Assembly (NCBI GenBank): GCA_035689345.1
Contig: DASSLR010000034.1
Span: 1 to 9,060, forward strand
DNA: 9,060 nucleotides
Source of the DNA: CF-118 sp035689345
GTDB lineage: Bacteria > Chloroflexota > Dormibacteria > Dormibacterales > Dormibacteraceae
Direction of reading: 5' to 3'
The notes under the pieces were generated by a model, which was not told where the DNA came from, ran no database searches, and worked only from the letters and a program-made list of their open reading frames with translations. Positions 5,620 to 9,060 of the stretch are shown one piece after another (the first letter of the stretch is position 1; each line of letters opens with the position of its first letter). A program made the translations under genes and the position numbers.

Positions 5620-6508
5620 GCCGGCTGGGGAGCTCGGTCGTCAGCTTCGCCGAACCCGCGAGGTAGAAGCGGCGCAGGGCGCCGCCCTCGAGCGGTCGCG
5701 TCAGCGCATCGATCGTGGCCTCGGCGGCCTGCTCGGAGGTGATGTACCCGGCGCGGAACGGAGGCACGTCCTCCGGCGCCATGAACTGCACGAGGTTGCG
5801 GTCGATCAGCTTGCCCATGCTCGTGTCCGAGATCAGGTGGCCGATGAGGACCGCGGCGCAGAAGCGCGAGCCCCACTGGTGTGCGGCTTCGTCGAGCCAC
5901 TCCTCGAACTGCGTCTTGCTCTCGGCGACCGACCAGTAGAAGGCGGGGCAGTCGCCGCGACGCACGCCCTCGGACCAGAGGCTCGAATAGACGATGATCC
6001 GGCCGCCGTCGGGGAGCATCGGCACCAGGCGCTGGAACAGCCACCGCGGGCCCTCGTGGTTCACCTCGAAGGCGGTGCGCGAGTTGTCCTTCACGAGCCG
6101 CTCGAGCTCCGGCTGCTGGCGTTTGATGGCGGCTTCCCGCTCGGGACCCGGCTCGGTGCGGCGCAGCGCCGCGGTCGCGCGGAGCAGCGGCCGCAGCAAG
6201 GGCTCGAGCCCACCCGCCGCGCAGTGGACGATGTCGGTGGGGCGGCTCAGCGCCATCTCCAGCCGGTCGAGCGCGTTTTCCAGGGAGGCCGGATCCGCGA
6301 AATCGGCGATGAACGGAGCCACGCCGTCCCCATCGCCGACCTTCGCCGCGGCCTCGGCGTAGCTCGCCTCGCTCCGCGAGCCGATCAGCACACCGGCGCC
6401 GTTTTCGTGGACGGCCTTCGCCACGGCGAGGCCCGTGCCACTGGTGCCTCCCGTGACGAGGATGGTGCGGCCGGCCAGATTCACCGGGTCAACGATACTT
6501 GTGCCCAT
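5588..6508 (-). CDS. Short-chain dehydrogenase/reductase with enoyl-reductase-like Y-x6-K spacing
   Basis: This 306-residue Rossmann oxidoreductase has ILVTGGTSGTG (16-26) as the nucleotide loop, GSRSE (43-47) after strand 2 (Arg suggests NADP), ADF (68-70), HCAAGG (95-100) in place of NNAG, and VYSS (173-176) with the catalytic-region serine. The usual YxxxK is replaced: K198 has V194 four residues before it, while Y191 gives Y-x6-K, the spacing of FabI/InhA enoyl-ACP reductases. Residues 101-145 form an Arg/Glu-rich insertion after strand 4, longer than in classical members. ATG 6508 has AAAGGG about six bases upstream; GTG at 6484 is an alternative eight codons in. Its start shares CATG with the divergent holB and its end overlaps pgsA1, so it is probably transcribed alone. 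The substrate is unknown. Confidence 0.85.
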   Translation of the reverse strand: MGTSIVDPVNLAGRTILVTGGTSGTGLAVAKAVHENGAGVLIGSRSEASYAEAAAKVGDGDGVAPFIADFADPASLENALDRLEMALSRPTDIVHCAAGGLEPLLRPLLRATAALRRTEPGPEREAAIKRQQPELERLVKDNSRTAFEVNHEGPRWLFQRLVPMLPDGGRIIVYSSLWSEGVRRGDCPAFYWSVAESKTQFEEWLDEAAHQWGSRFCAAVLIGHLISDTSMGKLIDRNLVQFMAPEDVPPFRAGYITSEQAAEATIDALTRPLEGGALRRFYLAGSAKLTTELPSRLMAVVGRMPL

Positions 6509-6509
6509 G
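6506..6509. other. CATG shared by the two divergent start codons
   Basis: The plus strand ATG (6507-6509) begins holB and the minus strand ATG (6508-6506) begins the reductase, so the two coding regions share two bases. Any promoter for one gene must lie inside the coding region of the other. GATACT (6494-6499) is a possible -10 for holB (four of six matches), which would give an almost leaderless message. Confidence 0.6.
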
Positions 6510-7457
6510 TCTGACCCTTTCGCGGGCGTCGTCGGGCACACGCAGGCACTCGCGAGCCTCCGCGCCGAGCTGGCCGGCGGCAGGCTGGCGCACGCGTACC
6601 TCTTCGTCGGCGAGGCGGGCCTGGGGAAGTCGACCGCGGCCCGCGCGCTCGCGGCGGCGCTGCTGCCCGAAGCCTCGCTGCGCCGCCACCCCGACTACTG
6701 GGAGGATGACCGCATCAAGCCGCTGTCGATCAACGAGATCAGGCTGCTGCCGGACAAGCCGCCCGAGTTTCACGAGCTGTCGCTGCAGGCGTTCCTGAAC
6801 CTGAAGCCCGCCGTCGGGTCGCGGCGCGTGGCGCTGGTGGCGAACGTCGGGCGGCTGCGCGACCAGGACCAGGGCGTGCTGCTCAAGACGCTGGAGGAGC
6901 CGCATCCGCAGCGCGTCATCATCCTCACGACCTCGAGCCTCAACCCGTTCGTGGTGCTGCCGACGGTGGTCTCGCGTTGCCGGCGCGTGTTCTTCCACCC
7001 GGTGCCAGCGGCCGAGATCGCCAACCTGCTGACTGCCGCCGGCGTGGAGCCCGAGCGCGCGCGGCTTCTCGCCGAGCTCGCGCGCGGACGGCCCGGCTGG
7101 GCGATGCGCGTGGCCGGCGACGAGGGCGTGATCGAGCAGCACCGCGACTGGACGCGCCGCCTCGCGGAGGTGTTCGGCGCGCCGGCGGACGTTCCCCTCG
7201 CCGTGGCCGAGGAGCTGGACGCGGCGCAGATGGCGTGGCGCCGCAGCGAGGGCGAGATCGAGGACCCCGCGGTCTTCGCGCTCGCCAGCTGGCAGGTCGA
7301 GCTGCGACGGCGGATGCTCGCGACGCGTGGCCGCGAGCAGGGGCGCTGGGCGCGCCTGGTGGAGCTCTCGTACGACACGCTCGGCTACCTCGAACAGAAC
7401 GTCAGCCCGCGGCTGGCGCTGGAGACCTTTCTACTCGAGTGCCGCAAAGCTTCCTGA
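6507..7457 (+). CDS. holB: DNA polymerase III delta' subunit (clamp loader)
   Basis: Delta' is part of the clamp-loader complex that places the sliding clamp on DNA. The 316-residue protein starts FAGVVGHTQALASLRAEL (5-22), typical of the family, and has Walker A GEAGLGKST (35-43), KTLEEP (127-132) and the sensor SRCRR (156-160). The DExx box is degenerate (VALVANVGRL, 108-117), as usual for a subunit that does not hydrolyse ATP. The four-cysteine zinc module that normally lies between Walker A and the HPD motif is missing: only about 18 residues separate K41 from H61-P-D. A long upstream open frame exists, but ATG 6507 fits the family start; GTG 6501 is two codons earlier. No strong Shine-Dalgarno is seen. 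It overlaps hisC by 19 bases. DnaX-type proteins are longer, so delta' is the better call. Confidence 0.87.
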   Translation: MSDPFAGVVGHTQALASLRAELAGGRLAHAYLFVGEAGLGKSTAARALAAALLPEASLRRHPDYWEDDRIKPLSINEIRLLPDKPPEFHELSLQAFLNLKPAVGSRRVALVANVGRLRDQDQGVLLKTLEEPHPQRVIILTTSSLNPFVVLPTVVSRCRRVFFHPVPAAEIANLLTAAGVEPERARLLAELARGRPGWAMRVAGDEGVIEQHRDWTRRLAEVFGAPADVPLAVAEELDAAQMAWRRSEGEIEDPAVFALASWQVELRRRMLATRGREQGRWARLVELSYDTLGYLEQNVSPRLALETFLLECRKAS

Positions 7458-8488
7458 AGAAGGCGCTGCGCGACTTCCACGCGTACGTCCCCGGCGAGCA
7501 GCCGGCGGACGGACAGGGCTGGGTGAAGCTGAACACCAACGAGTCGCCGCTGCCGCCGTCACCGCGCGTGATCGAGGCGATCAAGGACGCGGCGAACGAG
7601 TCCCTGCGTCTCTACCCGAGCCCGACCGCGGAGCCCGCCCGCCGCGCGATCGCCGCTTCCCACGAGGTCGACCCTGCGCAGGTGCTGCTGGGCAACGGCG
7701 GCGACGAGCTCATCGAGATGTGCTTCCGGGCGTTCGCGGGAGCCGGCGATCGCGTCGCCTACCCGACGCCGACCTACCCGTTGCTCGAGCCGCTGTGCCG
7801 CGTGCACGAGGCGGTGCCAGCGCCGTTCGCCTCGGGCCTGGAGGGGATGTGGTCGCAGGATTTCATGCAGGATGCGGCGCCCCTCAAGTTCGTGGTCAAC
7901 CCGAACTCCCCGACCGGCGCGTGGGCCGGACCGGTCGAGGTCGAGAAGACGGTCGAGGCGTCGCCGGGAGTCGTGGTGGTCGACGAGGCGTACGTCGACT
8001 TCGCGCCCATGTCGTGCGCCGGGTTCATACCGCGTTACCAGAACATGCTGGTCCTACGGACGCTGTCGAAGTCGTACGCGCTCGCCGGCCTGCGCGTCGG
8101 CTACGCGCTCGGCAACCCAACGCTCATCGCTTCGCTGGAGGCGGTAAAGGATTCGTACAACCTCGATCGCCTCGCCATCGCCGCGACCGTGGCGGCCATC
8201 GAGGACGAAACGCATCACAAAAAGATCGTCGAGCACGTCGTCGCGGAACGCGAGTGGCTCGGCGACCGGCTGCGCGAGCAGGGCTACGAGGTCGCGCCCT
8301 CGGCGGCGAACTTCCTGTTCGTCAAGCCGCCCGCGGGCAAGCACGGCGCTGCGGTGGCGGACGCGCTGCGCGAGCGCCGGATCCTCGTGCGCAGGTACGA
8401 TCTCGATCCGATCGCGGGCTGGCTGCGCATCACCATCGGCACGCGCGACCAGCACGACCGCCTGCTCGCCGCCCTGAAGGAGATCTGA
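7439..8488 (+). CDS. hisC: Histidinol-phosphate aminotransferase
   Basis: The PLP enzyme (EC 2.6.1.9) converts imidazole-acetol phosphate and glutamate to histidinol phosphate in histidine synthesis. The 349 residues are normal for HisC: LNTNESPLPPSP (31-42) at the N-terminus, LGNGGDELI (84-92), NPNSPTG (154-160; N156 contacts PLP), DEAYVDF (182-188; D182 and Y185), the Schiff-base lysine K211 in RTLSKSYALAGLRVGY with R219, and R330 in LRITIGT for the substrate carboxylate or phosphate. GTG 7439 is the only reasonable start: the frame continues upstream only as out-of-frame holB. GGAGA (7421-7425) is 13 bases away, so initiation is probably coupled to holB. No other his gene is in the window, and broad-specificity aromatic or threonine-phosphate aminotransferases of the same fold cannot be excluded. 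Confidence 0.87.
   Translation: MPQSFLKKALRDFHAYVPGEQPADGQGWVKLNTNESPLPPSPRVIEAIKDAANESLRLYPSPTAEPARRAIAASHEVDPAQVLLGNGGDELIEMCFRAFAGAGDRVAYPTPTYPLLEPLCRVHEAVPAPFASGLEGMWSQDFMQDAAPLKFVVNPNSPTGAWAGPVEVEKTVEASPGVVVVDEAYVDFAPMSCAGFIPRYQNMLVLRTLSKSYALAGLRVGYALGNPTLIASLEAVKDSYNLDRLAIAATVAAIEDETHHKKIVEHVVAEREWLGDRLREQGYEVAPSAANFLFVKPPAGKHGAAVADALRERRILVRRYDLDPIAGWLRITIGTRDQHDRLLAALKEI
8477..8482 (+). promoter_or_regulatory. Shine-Dalgarno AAGGAG that supports a TTG start
   Basis: AAGGAG lies within the last codons of hisC and ends eight bases before TTG 8491. The next in-frame ATG (8530) lacks a comparable site. Confidence 0.7.
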
Positions 8489-8490
8489 CC

Positions 8491-9060
8491 TTGTCGACCA
8501 CCCCCACGCGCCAGGAAGCCTGGGAATTGATGACCTCGATGACGCAGTCGGAGCAGCTGCGCCGGCACATGCGTGCGGTGGAGGCGGCGATGCGTGCTTA
8601 CGCGCGCCGGTTCGGCGAGGACGAGGAGCGGTATGCAGTGCTGGGCCTCATCCACGACTGGGACTACGAGACCGGACCGACGCTGGACCTGCATCCCATG
8701 CGCGGCATCGACATGCTGCGCGAGAAGGGCTGGCCCGAGGACATTCTTGACGACATCGCGTCCCACGCCGATTACCTGAGCGTGCCGCGCGACACGAACA
8801 TCCGCAAAGCGCTCAACGCGGTCGACGAGATGAGCGGCTTCATCATCGCCTGCGCGCTGGTCAAGCCGGACAAGTCTCTGGGCGCGGTCGACGCGCGCAC
8901 GGTGCGCAAGAAGATGAAGGACAAGGCTTTCGCGCGCGGGGTGCATCGGGAAGAGCTCGTGGCCGGTGCCGAATCGCTGGGCATATCCTTCGATGAGCAC
9001 GTGGAGATCGTCCGCGATGCGCTCAAGCCGATCGCTTCGGAGCTGGGGTTGAATCCATGA
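8491..9060 (+). CDS. HD-domain protein, predicted metal-dependent phosphohydrolase
   Basis: The 189-residue protein has the HD-superfamily pattern in order: H26 (LRRHMRAVE), H55-D56 (GLIHDWDYE), H92 (IASHADYL) and D112 (NAVDEMSG), with an extra H68 (DLHPMRG). Such proteins use one or two metals to cleave phosphoester bonds, often of nucleotides, but the substrate here cannot be deduced. The C-terminal third (130-189) is a charged helical region. TTG 8491 is chosen for its Shine-Dalgarno and lies two bases after the hisC stop; ATG 8530 would remove 13 residues outside the HD core. The stop is at the window's last base, and ATGA (9057-9060) could start a further coupled gene, which cannot be judged. 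It belongs to the holB-hisC transcription unit. Confidence 0.8.
   Translation: MSTTPTRQEAWELMTSMTQSEQLRRHMRAVEAAMRAYARRFGEDEERYAVLGLIHDWDYETGPTLDLHPMRGIDMLREKGWPEDILDDIASHADYLSVPRDTNIRKALNAVDEMSGFIIACALVKPDKSLGAVDARTVRKKMKDKAFARGVHREELVAGAESLGISFDEHVEIVRDALKPIASELGLNP

Noticed and set aside
6977..7438. Upstream extension of hisC inside holB
   Set aside because: The residues are an Arg-rich out-of-frame reading of holB. HisC homology begins after GTG 7439.
7327..8490. Upstream extension of the HD-protein frame through hisC
   Set aside because: It is an out-of-frame shadow of holB and hisC. The TTG at 8491 has a good Shine-Dalgarno and precedes the HD homology.
8491..9060. HD protein as the missing PIP phosphatase
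   Set aside because: It is in a different transcription unit, soluble in appearance, and HD enzymes mostly act on nucleotides. Nothing in the sequence links it to lipids.
1..9060. tRNA, rRNA, CRISPR, insertion sequence, phage or toxin-antitoxin elements
   Set aside because: None were found on either strand by reading. The gaps are too short and no repeat arrays or transposase motifs are present.

Overview
The window is high-GC bacterial DNA, dense with protein genes and with no RNA genes, insertion sequences or CRISPR arrays that I can see. Genes overlap or nearly touch, GTG and TTG starts occur, and several starts have clear Shine-Dalgarno sequences. The central genes most resemble the mycobacterial enzymes for phosphatidylinositol and its mannosides. 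This suggests an actinobacterial-type or related high-GC Terrabacteria lineage (Chloroflexota or Dormibacterota are possible). The taxon is inferred, not shown.

Layout. (1) 3-506: the 3' end of a gene for a cysteine-rich, Ig/cadherin-like exported protein. (2) 507-571: a short AT-rich gap with alternating inverted half-sites that run into the start codon of an ArsR-family repressor (572-904). (3) 901-5619: a tightly packed operon. It encodes myo-inositol-3-phosphate synthase (Ino1), two tandem LpxL/PatA-like acyltransferases, a PimA-like GT4 glycosyltransferase and a phosphatidylinositol-phosphate synthase (PgsA1-like). (4) 5588-6508, minus strand: a short-chain dehydrogenase/reductase that converges on and overlaps the operon's last gene. 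(5) 6507-9060: a second plus-strand operon with DNA polymerase III delta' subunit (holB), histidinol-phosphate aminotransferase (hisC) and an HD-domain protein. Its first start codon shares a CATG palindrome with the start of the divergent reductase.

How the genes work together. Ino1 makes inositol 3-phosphate from glucose 6-phosphate. The CDP-alcohol phosphatidyltransferase would join it to CDP-diacylglycerol to give phosphatidylinositol phosphate. After dephosphorylation by an enzyme not seen here, the GT4 enzyme would mannosylate the inositol and the two acyltransferases would add further acyl chains. The cluster thus reads as a nearly complete pathway for an acylated glycosyl-phosphatidylinositol. 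It appears to be controlled by an ArsR repressor that lacks the classic metal-binding cysteines and sits on its own start codon. In Mycobacterium tuberculosis the same enzymes exist, but ino1 lies apart from the pgsA1-patA-pimA cluster.

Most interesting points: the single regulated lipid operon with doubled acyltransferases, the 26-bp-phased operator covering the repressor start, a REP-like repeat whose 15-codon frame bridges two genes with ATGA overlaps, the Y-x6-K active-site spacing in the reductase, and the shared CATG start. I see no unambiguously new class of system.
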